Positions 16,525 to 22,279 of a DNA stretch of 38,692 nt are shown piece after piece (position 1 is the stretch's first letter; each line of letters starts with the position of its first letter). Source of the stretch: a virus; the IMG/VR virus record IMGVR_UViG_3300043411_001628, positions 1 through 38,692 of that record. One strand, 5' to 3'. The position numbers and the translations under genes were made by a program. Under the pieces are notes generated by a model. That model did not search any database and was not told where the DNA came from. It was given only the letters and a program-made list of their open reading frames with translations.

Positions 16525-16757
16525 AAAGCTTTGATTTGTCTCTCTACATCGAATTGTTGATTCATCTCGAACGTGGACATTAAGTTTGGATCGTTACGTG
16601 GGGCTTTAGCCAAGAGTTCCAGCACCTGTTCTTTGAGTTGTGTGCGACCCTCTTTATAGCCAGCATTCCAAGCATCCCGTGGGCATTTCGTGAAGCTCTC
16701 AGTCATGAGTTTTCGAAACTCATTTGATCCTCGATTCCAATATGTTTCAAAGGTCAT
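16521..16757 (-). CDS. Hypothetical protein, 78 aa
   Basis: Short helical protein (RDAWNAGYKEGRTQLKEQVLELLAK). The ATG lies 3 nt after the previous stop and its end overlaps the next gene by 4 nt. No family recognised. Confidence 0.6.
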   Translation of the reverse strand: MTFETYWNRGSNEFRKLMTESFTKCPRDAWNAGYKEGRTQLKEQVLELLAKAPRNDPNLMSTFEMNQQFDVERQIKAL

Positions 16758-16760
16758 AAA

Positions 16761-16997
16761 TCAATAAACCTCACTTTTGTCTTCAAACTTACGGGTGATA
16801 TATTCTTTCACGTTCAGTCGACCCTGTGGACAGTTTTTGGTTGGACACATCACATAGAAGAAGCAATCATCTCCTTGCAATCGAAGTGCTTCATCTCCAT
16901 ATTCCACTTCAACTTGACAATGACATGACGGACATTCGCCCCGATAAACTTTGGGGGGTGGCGGTTTCGGAACAATTCCTTTTTTGAGTATTTTCAT
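16761..16997 (-). CDS. Small zinc-ribbon protein, 78 aa
   Basis: I place the start at the ATG 16997, which overlaps the stop of the tiny membrane protein; an open extension to 17069 would cover that gene in another frame. After KGIVPKPPPPK there is CPSCHCQVEVEYG and, 20 residues later, MCPTKNCPQG: two CxxC-type pairs that should hold one zinc in a ribbon. Likely nucleic-acid or protein binding; role unknown. Confidence 0.65.
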   Translation of the reverse strand: MKILKKGIVPKPPPPKVYRGECPSCHCQVEVEYGDEALRLQGDDCFFYVMCPTKNCPQGRLNVKEYITRKFEDKSEVY

Positions 16998-17113
16998 AAT
17001 ACAGGTATCGGCTGACAGATTTTCCAAAGAATCAAAATGGCGGTCAAAACAATTGTCCAAATCATCCATTTAAGAATGTCGTGAATCAGATATTTTTTCC
17101 ACGGGGGCATCAT
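16994..17113 (-). CDS. Tiny single-pass membrane protein, 39 aa
   Basis: Reads MMPPWKKYLIHDILKW followed by a hydrophobic helix MIWTIVLTAILILWKI. Its ATG overlaps the upstream stop (ATGA) and its TGA overlaps the downstream ATG, a precise fit between two genes that supports real translation. Positive residues before the helix predict a cytoplasmic N-terminus. Confidence 0.65.
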   Translation of the reverse strand: MMPPWKKYLIHDILKWMIWTIVLTAILILWKICQPIPVL

Positions 17114-17454
17114 TTTCGTTCCTCCGGAATATGGCAGTGGATGCAATCACCATAGCTGCCTTCGCCATATTCGCAATATCCCTTGGGGTTCACGGGGCAA
17201 TGCCAGCCAAAGTCCTTGCCGCATACCTCACAGGAAACCGAATAACACCCATCATTCCAGTTGTCGGGCTTCCCAGCCATTGTATTGACTACTTTCCCCT
17301 GTCGAGGGCTCCAAATGGTTTGGCCCTTGTGAATAACATGACCAATATGGTCAGCGCAGGCACGGTGGATTGCACTTATTTCGAGATTGGCAGACCATAT
17401 CTGTTCCTCAAGGAATAGTCGTCGGCCCTTTAAGTTTTCTTGTTCCGTTGTCAT
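17110..17454 (-). CDS. Cys-rich protein, 114 aa
   Basis: N-terminal helix (ENLKGRRLFLEEQIWSANLEI), then Cys/His-rich half with CEVCGKDFGWHC and CEYGEGSYGDCIHCH, consistent with one or two zinc sites. First gene of the operon running to 15599, driven by the promoter at 17464-17491, whose -10 ends 9 nt before the ATG. Family not recognised. Confidence 0.65.
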   Translation of the reverse strand: MTTEQENLKGRRLFLEEQIWSANLEISAIHRACADHIGHVIHKGQTIWSPRQGKVVNTMAGKPDNWNDGCYSVSCEVCGKDFGWHCPVNPKGYCEYGEGSYGDCIHCHIPEERK

Positions 17455-17463
17455 TTCTTCAAT

Positions 17464-17491
17464 ACTCTACAGAGATTTTATAAAAAGTCAA
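17464..17491 (-). promoter_or_regulatory. Sigma70-like promoter, near-leaderless
   Basis: Minus strand TTGACT, 16-nt spacer, TAGAGT; 9 nt to the ATG at 17454. The -35 box overlaps the stop of the HNH gene upstream. Confidence 0.7.
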
Positions 17492-18036
17492 GCGAAATGT
17501 TTAGCGACTTTACGGCACCAATCCACGAATGATTCCTGTCTCATTGCCATTTTCATGGGGTTTAGGTCTTTGTGAATCCATTGAATATTGTTTCTCGTGT
17601 AACCCTGTGATGAATCAATTCGATCCAATGAAGCGGTTTTATCATGAAAACGTTTTGTCGTCCCAAATTGTATTGGTTCTCCCGAAAGCGCACATTTTCG
17701 GTTTTGTTTTAAGAACTGATGCCACGCCTCTTCCATGGTAACAGACATTTCAAGATTTCTGCTTCTCGCCCCCGCCTTTACTATTGACCAATAGTTTCCG
17801 CTTATTTCTTCATAACCACCCCATGCGGGATGAGCACTGCGTCGGCGGTATTGATAGCAGGAACAGGATTTTTTCTTTCCATTTACGACATCTCCTATTC
17901 TCCCAATGATTTCCGATCCACAATCACATTTCCATGTCGCCGCAGCCATCCCTTTGATTCGAAAGAAATTCCCGATATAAGTCAATGCGTGAAACTTTTT
18001 ACCAATCAAATTTTCATGAGTGTATTTTGTTTTCAT
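17488..18036 (-). CDS. HNH homing endonuclease, paralogue of the 14883 gene
   Basis: 182 residues: N-terminal NLIGKKFHALTYIG, zinc finger WKCDCGSEI ... KSCSCYQ, then the nuclease part with KCALSGEPIQFG, ASLDRIDSSQGYTRNNIQW and IHKDLNPMKM. Order and spacing match the 14883 protein, so the two share a recent ancestor or transfer source. It sits between the RNA ligase and the 17454 operon and its stop overlaps that operon's -35 box. Confidence 0.82.
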   Translation of the reverse strand: MKTKYTHENLIGKKFHALTYIGNFFRIKGMAAATWKCDCGSEIIGRIGDVVNGKKKSCSCYQYRRRSAHPAWGGYEEISGNYWSIVKAGARSRNLEMSVTMEEAWHQFLKQNRKCALSGEPIQFGTTKRFHDKTASLDRIDSSQGYTRNNIQWIHKDLNPMKMAMRQESFVDWCRKVAKHFA

Positions 18037-18054
18037 ATGAAGTACATATGAAGA

Positions 18055-18094
18055 ATTGGGAGTTATGTGTTATTTTATTTACACAACTCCCAAT
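18055..18094. terminator. Hairpin between RNA ligase and HNH genes
   Basis: ATTGGGAGTT pairs with AACTCCCAAT, extended by TGTG/ACAC after a 2-nt bulge, around an AT-rich loop. It lies directly after the RNA ligase stop on the minus strand. The T run is weak, so termination is probable but not certain. Confidence 0.6.
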
Positions 18095-18096
18095 AA

Positions 18097-19212
18097 CTAT
18101 TTCTTTAAGCATTGATACAGGAGTTTTTTTTCCTGTTCAGCCGTCAGCGGCTTAGAGTCCAGAAGCGCAAACACAAATGATGCTCGGTTCGTGTTGCCAT
18201 ATGAAGACAACACCCGTTCCGCTTGTTCACGTCGAGTTTTCATAGGTTTAAGCGTCTCATCTACAAACACTTTCATGCCTTCTATGATTTTTTGAACGTC
18301 TTTATACGCATCACAAATTCGAGACGCTTCTGGACGAACTTGTTGCCACAACTCATAGTCGAACATGTCGGTAATGTACTTTTCAAACTCTTGATATGAC
18401 GGCGTACCTTGAGAAAAATAAACATCGACGACTTTATCTATCGACGCCAGAGCTTCCTTCATACGGTGCAGAGCGAGATACCAGAGACCCTTGACCTTGT
18501 GGATGCGTTGTCCATCCTTGGAATAGACACAGACCCCTTCCTTGCCCTTCCATTGCTCCACATCAGCCATGAGAGCTTCCACGGATGGAAAGTCATAAGT
18601 GACTGGCCGCTTGAATCCCGTTTTGTCAGCAAGGCCATCAAGCATTTCTTGTGACGAAACGCTATAGTCGGTGTGCCCCACGGCACCAACAAAATACCAC
18701 TCTGGCGCATCGCCATAGTTCAAGATGATCCGGTTTTCCGGAGACACCCATTCAAACAAGTAGGAAATCAACCAAGTGTCCTTGGGAACGTTGCAAGTTA
18801 CCTCAATAAACTCAACCAGTTTTGGCAAATAATCCCGCTTGAACACTTCAATTTCGTAACCGTTGTCCAGCTTGGAGGCATCTACGGTACCACGAGTACG
18901 CAGGATATAGTTGCCCTTATACTTGGACACAATCAAGAGAGAGCCATCGATCTTTTCGACGATGGTCGCATTCTTGAGTGATTGCGGCACAGGGAAATTT
19001 TCAGGGTTTTCGCCCCAGTTGGTGAACTTTGGAAAACCAGCAGACACGAGTTCGCCTTCGTCATTCCACACTGAGGAACGAAAATGCTTGTTCTCCTGAA
19101 CCCATTTACAACCAATGTGTTGCGGCTGAATAAGCCACAAGGTTTCACCATTCACCACATGCGGGTGAACCATGAATTGTTCTTGGTCGATGGCATTTAA
19201 GTCAATTTTCAT
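18097..19212 (-). CDS. RNA ligase, T4 Rnl1 type
   Basis: 371 residues (T4 Rnl1 has 374). I place the start at 19212, MKIDLN; the open frame runs to 19242 but that part lies in the promoter. Nucleotidyltransferase motifs in order: I EKIDGSLL with Lys87 as the AMP-accepting residue, III YLFEWVSPENR near 151-161, IV KEGVCVY near 224-230, V HKVKGLWY near 238-245; the C-terminal helical domain follows. The enzyme joins 5'-phosphate and 3'-OH RNA ends; T4 Rnl1 heals tRNA cut by host anticodon nuclease. Here the kinase that would prepare ends is encoded 3.5 kb away. Confidence 0.9.
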   Translation of the reverse strand: MKIDLNAIDQEQFMVHPHVVNGETLWLIQPQHIGCKWVQENKHFRSSVWNDEGELVSAGFPKFTNWGENPENFPVPQSLKNATIVEKIDGSLLIVSKYKGNYILRTRGTVDASKLDNGYEIEVFKRDYLPKLVEFIEVTCNVPKDTWLISYLFEWVSPENRIILNYGDAPEWYFVGAVGHTDYSVSSQEMLDGLADKTGFKRPVTYDFPSVEALMADVEQWKGKEGVCVYSKDGQRIHKVKGLWYLALHRMKEALASIDKVVDVYFSQGTPSYQEFEKYITDMFDYELWQQVRPEASRICDAYKDVQKIIEGMKVFVDETLKPMKTRREQAERVLSSYGNTNRASFVFALLDSKPLTAEQEKKLLYQCLKK

Positions 19213-19221
19213 TTGAGAGAG

Positions 19222-19249
19222 AGTATATGGAGTTTCGGCCAATTGTCAA
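19222..19249 (-). promoter_or_regulatory. Sigma70-like promoter for the Rnl1-type ligase
   Basis: Minus strand TTGACA, 16-nt spacer, TATACT; 9 nt to the ATG at 19212. It fixes the ligase start. Confidence 0.8.
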
Positions 19250-19437
19250 CTGTTTTCCTCGGCGTCTAAAATTTTCTTTTGGCGGCAGGCACTTCGATAA
19301 GTTTTGATCGCTGCCTCGATTTTCTTTTGAAGGTCGGGAGAAGGCGATTCCTTCATTTTCTTTTGAAGGTCGGTGATATTGACCTTCTCCCATGCCCACT
19401 CAGCCAAGACTTCAAAGGCCGATTTCATCGTCGTCAT
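19246..19437 (-). CDS. Hypothetical helical protein, 63 aa
   Basis: Starts at 19437 (MTTMKSAF) or 19428; overlaps the end of the small membrane gene by about 25 nt. Helical, with an internal repeat TDLQKKMKE / PDLQKKIEA encoded by a near-identical 19-bp duplication. The first Trp-rich 30 residues (LAEWAWEKV) are hydrophobic on one face. The open frame extends to 19521 but that part shadows the membrane protein. Confidence 0.55.
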   Translation of the reverse strand: MTTMKSAFEVLAEWAWEKVNITDLQKKMKESPSPDLQKKIEAAIKTYRSACRQKKILDAEENS

Positions 19438-19573
19438 CCACAGCGGGGTCTGGCCATCCTCGGAAGGCAATCGTAATGTATTTGAAGATATAAACAATTG
19501 TCTGTCCCACCAACAGTACAAGGAAGAATGTTTGCCACGGGTGTTCGCCCATGAATGTGAGTATGTCTTTCAT
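19412..19573 (-). CDS. Small single-pass membrane protein, 53 aa
   Basis: Reads MKDILTFMGEHPW, then a hydrophobic helix TFFLVLLVGQTIVYIF, then KYITIAFRGW and an acidic tail (DDDDE). ATGA overlap with the previous gene. Function unknown. Confidence 0.65.
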   Translation of the reverse strand: MKDILTFMGEHPWQTFFLVLLVGQTIVYIFKYITIAFRGWPDPAVDDDDEIGL

Positions 19574-19902
19574 TGTTTGTCCTTTTCTCGAAACAGTGCT
19601 AATTCATCGGGTGTGGGCATGAGGTAGAGTTGATCTTCGGGGAGACTTTGATTGTCGCCAACACGGTCACCCCAATTGTCCGTCCATTCCGCTTCGTCCA
19701 CCACGTCTTTTTCCACCACTTCCCCTTTGCAGTTGTAGAGGTCGTCCACTTCGTCGTTGACGTTGTAGTACCCGCCCCACCAGTAAACCCGAAGGTAGGG
19801 TTTGTGACCGGGAATTTTTTTCATGACATCGAATACTTCGACAAGGCGGCGATTGCCATCTTCATCGAACCATTCCCAAATGCCTTCTCGATCTGGTTTC
19901 AT
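19570..19902 (-). CDS. Hypothetical protein, 110 aa
   Basis: Beta-rich, acidic and aromatic (GIWEWFDEDGNRRLVEVF; YLRVYWWGGYYNVND). Its ATGA overlaps at both ends place it inside the operon from 20299. No family recognised. Confidence 0.65.
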   Translation of the reverse strand: MKPDREGIWEWFDEDGNRRLVEVFDVMKKIPGHKPYLRVYWWGGYYNVNDEVDDLYNCKGEVVEKDVVDEAEWTDNWGDRVGDNQSLPEDQLYLMPTPDELALFREKDKQ

Positions 19903-20126
19903 TGTTTGGCTTCTAAACGTTGTTTACGAGCAAGTTCTTTGTTCACTCTATCACGCTCCAAACTGAGATGAATATACTCAGGAATATCTTTCATCGTCGT
20001 TTTCCTATGATCACATCCCAGACTTCCACAGTCGCATATTTCAAATCCGCCGACTTTGGCGAGGATTGATTTCCGATATGCCTTCAATCTGGCAATAGTA
20101 AGCGATGGTAAATTTACGGGTTTCAT
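19899..20126 (-). CDS. Hypothetical protein, 75 aa
   Basis: Short, basic and helical with a CDCGSLGCDH cluster that could bind zinc. ATGA overlap with both neighbours; operonic. Confidence 0.6.
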   Translation of the reverse strand: MKPVNLPSLTIARLKAYRKSILAKVGGFEICDCGSLGCDHRKTTMKDIPEYIHLSLERDRVNKELARKQRLEAKQ

Positions 20127-20299
20127 TTTGTATTGTTCGCTCGATAGGTTACGCCTTGCACTCCATCCAATTCTGTCTCACCGAAGGCGAGACGGCGATG
20201 GTCCGAATACGCCTTGCGTTTTTTGTAGCTCTTGTACTTCCATAGATTTTTGCCTTTGGGACAGAGCGAGTCGGCGGTGCAGCCACAGTTACTTTTCAT
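20123..20299 (-). CDS. Small Cys-containing basic protein, 58 aa
   Basis: Reads MKSNCGCTADSLCPKGK, then a Lys/Arg/Tyr-rich stretch (WKYKSYKKRKAYSDHRR). Three cysteines in the first 13 residues suggest a metal site. It is the first gene of the 20299-19246 operon: promoter at 20310-20337, -10 box 10 nt from the ATG, and ATGA overlap with the next gene. Confidence 0.65.
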   Translation of the reverse strand: MKSNCGCTADSLCPKGKNLWKYKSYKKRKAYSDHRRLAFGETELDGVQGVTYRANNTK

Positions 20300-20309
20300 T
20301 TACGTGCTC

Positions 20310-20337
20310 ACTATACCAATCCGTTAAAAAAAGTCAA
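20310..20337 (-). promoter_or_regulatory. Sigma70-like promoter, near-leaderless
   Basis: Minus strand TTGACT, 16-nt spacer, TATAGT; 10 nt to the ATG at 20299. Confidence 0.85.
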
Positions 20338-20345
20338 GGTTAAAA

Positions 20346-20639
20346 TTATTCGAATTGTGGGTTTCCATCTGTTGGAAGACATACTCCGGCGCATCCACAC
20401 TCGTTTTTGTGAAGCGATTGCTGTAGTTTGTGTTCTTTCATGCCCCGACGCAGGCGAGCATGGGCGCAGGCGAAGGAGATTTCTTCATTAACAATGGTTT
20501 GAACGTCACGGAGAGTAATGCCGTCCTGCACGGCTTTCTCAACGATGGGAGTGAGGTAGTTTCGAACCAAGTCGATCCATTCTTCGCCCTTGGGGGTAGG
20601 GGTTTCGCATCCGTTGTCGTTAAACAATCTCACATTCAT
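20346..20639 (-). CDS. Hypothetical protein, 97 aa
   Basis: Helical central part (DLVRNYLTPIVEKAVQDGI) and a C-terminal CGCAGVCLP cluster preceded by His residues, possibly metal binding. Single-gene unit with its own leaderless-type promoter. Family not recognised. Confidence 0.65.
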   Translation of the reverse strand: MNVRLFNDNGCETPTPKGEEWIDLVRNYLTPIVEKAVQDGITLRDVQTIVNEEISFACAHARLRRGMKEHKLQQSLHKNECGCAGVCLPTDGNPQFE

Positions 20640-20646
20640 TGTGGGT

Positions 20647-20674
20647 ATTATACGACTGGAATGAAAAAAGTCAA
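20647..20674 (-). promoter_or_regulatory. Sigma70-like promoter giving a leaderless mRNA
   Basis: Minus strand TTGACT, 16-nt spacer, TATAAT; only 7 nt to the ATG at 20639. The -35 box overlaps the stop region of the cREC gene. Confidence 0.88.
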
Positions 20675-21090
20675 GGGGAATCTTTGAATGCGTCTCGGAT
20701 TTGAATGAAACGAGCTAAATGGTTGTGAATGTTCATTCTCCCGACAGAGTTAAAGGAATGGACGTAATAATCGGGCAACTCCTTCTCGTTCGTGACACAG
20801 TAGTTGACCAGCCATTTGGCGCAATCATACCCGGTTTTTTCGGTATATTTGGTGTAATCAATCGGAACCAGCATTGCCTCGAAGTTTTCGGGGTAATGTT
20901 CCATGGACAAATCATGATCGAACGAAATGACGGAAGGGAGTCCATTTTTGAGAATGAACTCCGTAAACGCTGCATACGAGCGCACGATTTCCCATGACCA
21001 TATCGACGGAAACTCCACCCATGCACCATCATGCATGGCGTGGGTTACGTTGGATGGCTTACGAATGTCGTCGAGGAAGAGCTTGCTCAC
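20671..21090 (-). CDS. cREC-type cyclic-phosphate processing receiver-domain protein
   Basis: 139 residues. Shows the derived receiver fold signatures of the cREC_REC family: LFLDDIRKP at residues 4-12 with the paired Asp, VISFDHDL near 74-81, KTGYDCAKWLV near 105-115 and YVHSFNSVGRMNI near 128 of the strand-helix end. The family is proposed to act on cyclic or terminal phosphates in RNA-repair contexts; activity is predicted, not shown here. Its ATG overlaps the stop of an RNA ligase gene (ATGA), so the two are translated together, fitting 2',3'-cyclic phosphate opening before ligation. Confidence 0.8.
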   Translation of the reverse strand: MSKLFLDDIRKPSNVTHAMHDGAWVEFPSIWSWEIVRSYAAFTEFILKNGLPSVISFDHDLSMEHYPENFEAMLVPIDYTKYTEKTGYDCAKWLVNYCVTNEKELPDYYVHSFNSVGRMNIHNHLARFIQIRDAFKDSP

Positions 21091-22100
21091 TCGGCATCCT
21101 TATAGTTTTCACTGATGATTTTGCCTGACCATTCCTTTTGCAGAACGGTGCTACGCAGTGGCCATTGTGAACGAATGACAATGCCCTCAGCGGGCTCGCC
21201 ATTCGGATACTTCAATGAGTTTGCCATCTTGAGCAAAGACTCCAGATTGTAAAGAAACTTATCGCCCATTTCAATCAAAGAGACCATGGGAATTGCGGTT
21301 TCATTGCAAAAATCTCGGAGTTGTACGAATGTAGCATACGTCCGAACATCAATGAATTGGATGCTGAACAAATGCAGTTCGTGCTTGGTCAAGCCAAGAT
21401 TGTTTCCATTAACTCCCGGCCCAACAACCTCACCTTGAATGGCAATGTCTTGCTCACCGTAGTATTTCTTGATCTTATTCTCAATGTCATACTGACGGGC
21501 CAGCTTCCAAAACAAGTTGTTCTCGTCTTCGGCAAGTTGAAGGTTTCGGCTGCAAACGCCAAAGACTCCCTTATGCACAAAAAACGTACCAGAGCTACCA
21601 TCGTCCTTGCGAGTGATGTAATACTCACGGTTCTTCAATTCATCTAATGCGAATGGATTGCTTCGAAGATTTTCCTCATCGGTTTTGATGATGAAACTTG
21701 GGAGATAGCCGAGAGCCTTACCCGAAAGAGCAGCCGAAAGCGGTTTCTCATAATGTTTGGCTCCAATGGTCTCGCTTACGTCCACGCCGGGCATGAAAGG
21801 TCCACGCATGTCATAGCCGAATTTTCCCAAGGTATCAATGGGCAGGCACAATCCGTTGGACGCTTCGCCACGGAGACGAATTGGACGTACTCGAAAATGT
21901 TTGGTTCGCAAAAACTCAAAATCGGCGTGCTCTGGAAGTACAGAATCAATTTCTACATAGATGATCAAATCTCCGTCCTTATAATCGTTTTGGGTATGGT
22001 TAAAAATAACCTGCCAGCCCAACACCGTCCCGATGGATAGGGTATCGGCGTTCGGATGCTTTTTGATGTTTGTGATTCGTTGAATTGATGCAACACTCAT
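21087..22100 (-). CDS. RNA ligase, DRB0094/Rnl5 family
   Basis: 337 residues, close to Deinococcus DraRnl (342). Unlike Rnl1 it has an N-terminal OB-like domain (residues 1-120: SIQRITNIKKHPNADTLSIG). Motif I RKDDGSSGT gives nucleophile Lys165; III IQGEVVGPGVNG near 221-232; IV EGIVIR at 305-310; V SGKIIS at 325-330. DraRnl seals 3'-OH/5'-P RNA nicks, including where the 3' side is RNA and the template is DNA. It heads a two-gene operon with cREC; the leader has AAAAAGG before the ATG. Confidence 0.9.
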   Translation of the reverse strand: MSVASIQRITNIKKHPNADTLSIGTVLGWQVIFNHTQNDYKDGDLIIYVEIDSVLPEHADFEFLRTKHFRVRPIRLRGEASNGLCLPIDTLGKFGYDMRGPFMPGVDVSETIGAKHYEKPLSAALSGKALGYLPSFIIKTDEENLRSNPFALDELKNREYYITRKDDGSSGTFFVHKGVFGVCSRNLQLAEDENNLFWKLARQYDIENKIKKYYGEQDIAIQGEVVGPGVNGNNLGLTKHELHLFSIQFIDVRTYATFVQLRDFCNETAIPMVSLIEMGDKFLYNLESLLKMANSLKYPNGEPAEGIVIRSQWPLRSTVLQKEWSGKIISENYKDAE

Positions 22101-22131
22101 AGATTATACCTTTTTGCTTTTACAAACCAAC

Positions 22132-22159
22132 ACTATACATATTTTAGCTCGGAAGTCAA
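22132..22159 (-). promoter_or_regulatory. Sigma70-like promoter for the ligase-cREC operon
   Basis: Minus strand TTGACT, 16-nt spacer, TATAGT; 31-nt distance to the ATG at 22100, with AAAAAGG in the leader. Confidence 0.85.
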
Positions 22160-22164
22160 CTTAA

Positions 22165-22198
22165 AAATAAGAAGGACAGGCGACCCGAATCGCCTGCC
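22165..22198 (-). terminator. Terminator after rIIB, before the ligase promoter
   Basis: CAGGCGA and TCGCCTG form a 7-bp stem (extendable past one mismatch) with a 6-nt loop, followed on the minus strand by TCCTTCTTATTTTT. It separates rIIB from the ligase promoter. The 179-nt gap 22101-22279 holds only this and the promoter. Confidence 0.7.
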
Positions 22199-22279
22199 CC
22201 TCGGTTCGGAGACTTGTTAAATGTCCCCTTTTCGGTCTGACAGGGGGAACGCTAGAATCCCTGTTTACACCGAAGTTGT

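Noticed and set aside
16998-17069. Extension of the zinc-ribbon gene to an ATG at 17069
   Set aside because: It covers the 39-aa membrane protein in another frame; the ATG at 16997 overlaps that gene's stop as in the rest of the operon.
19437-19521. Extension of the 19246 gene back to 19521
   Set aside because: That stretch is the other-frame shadow of the small membrane protein gene, which has the ATGA overlap.
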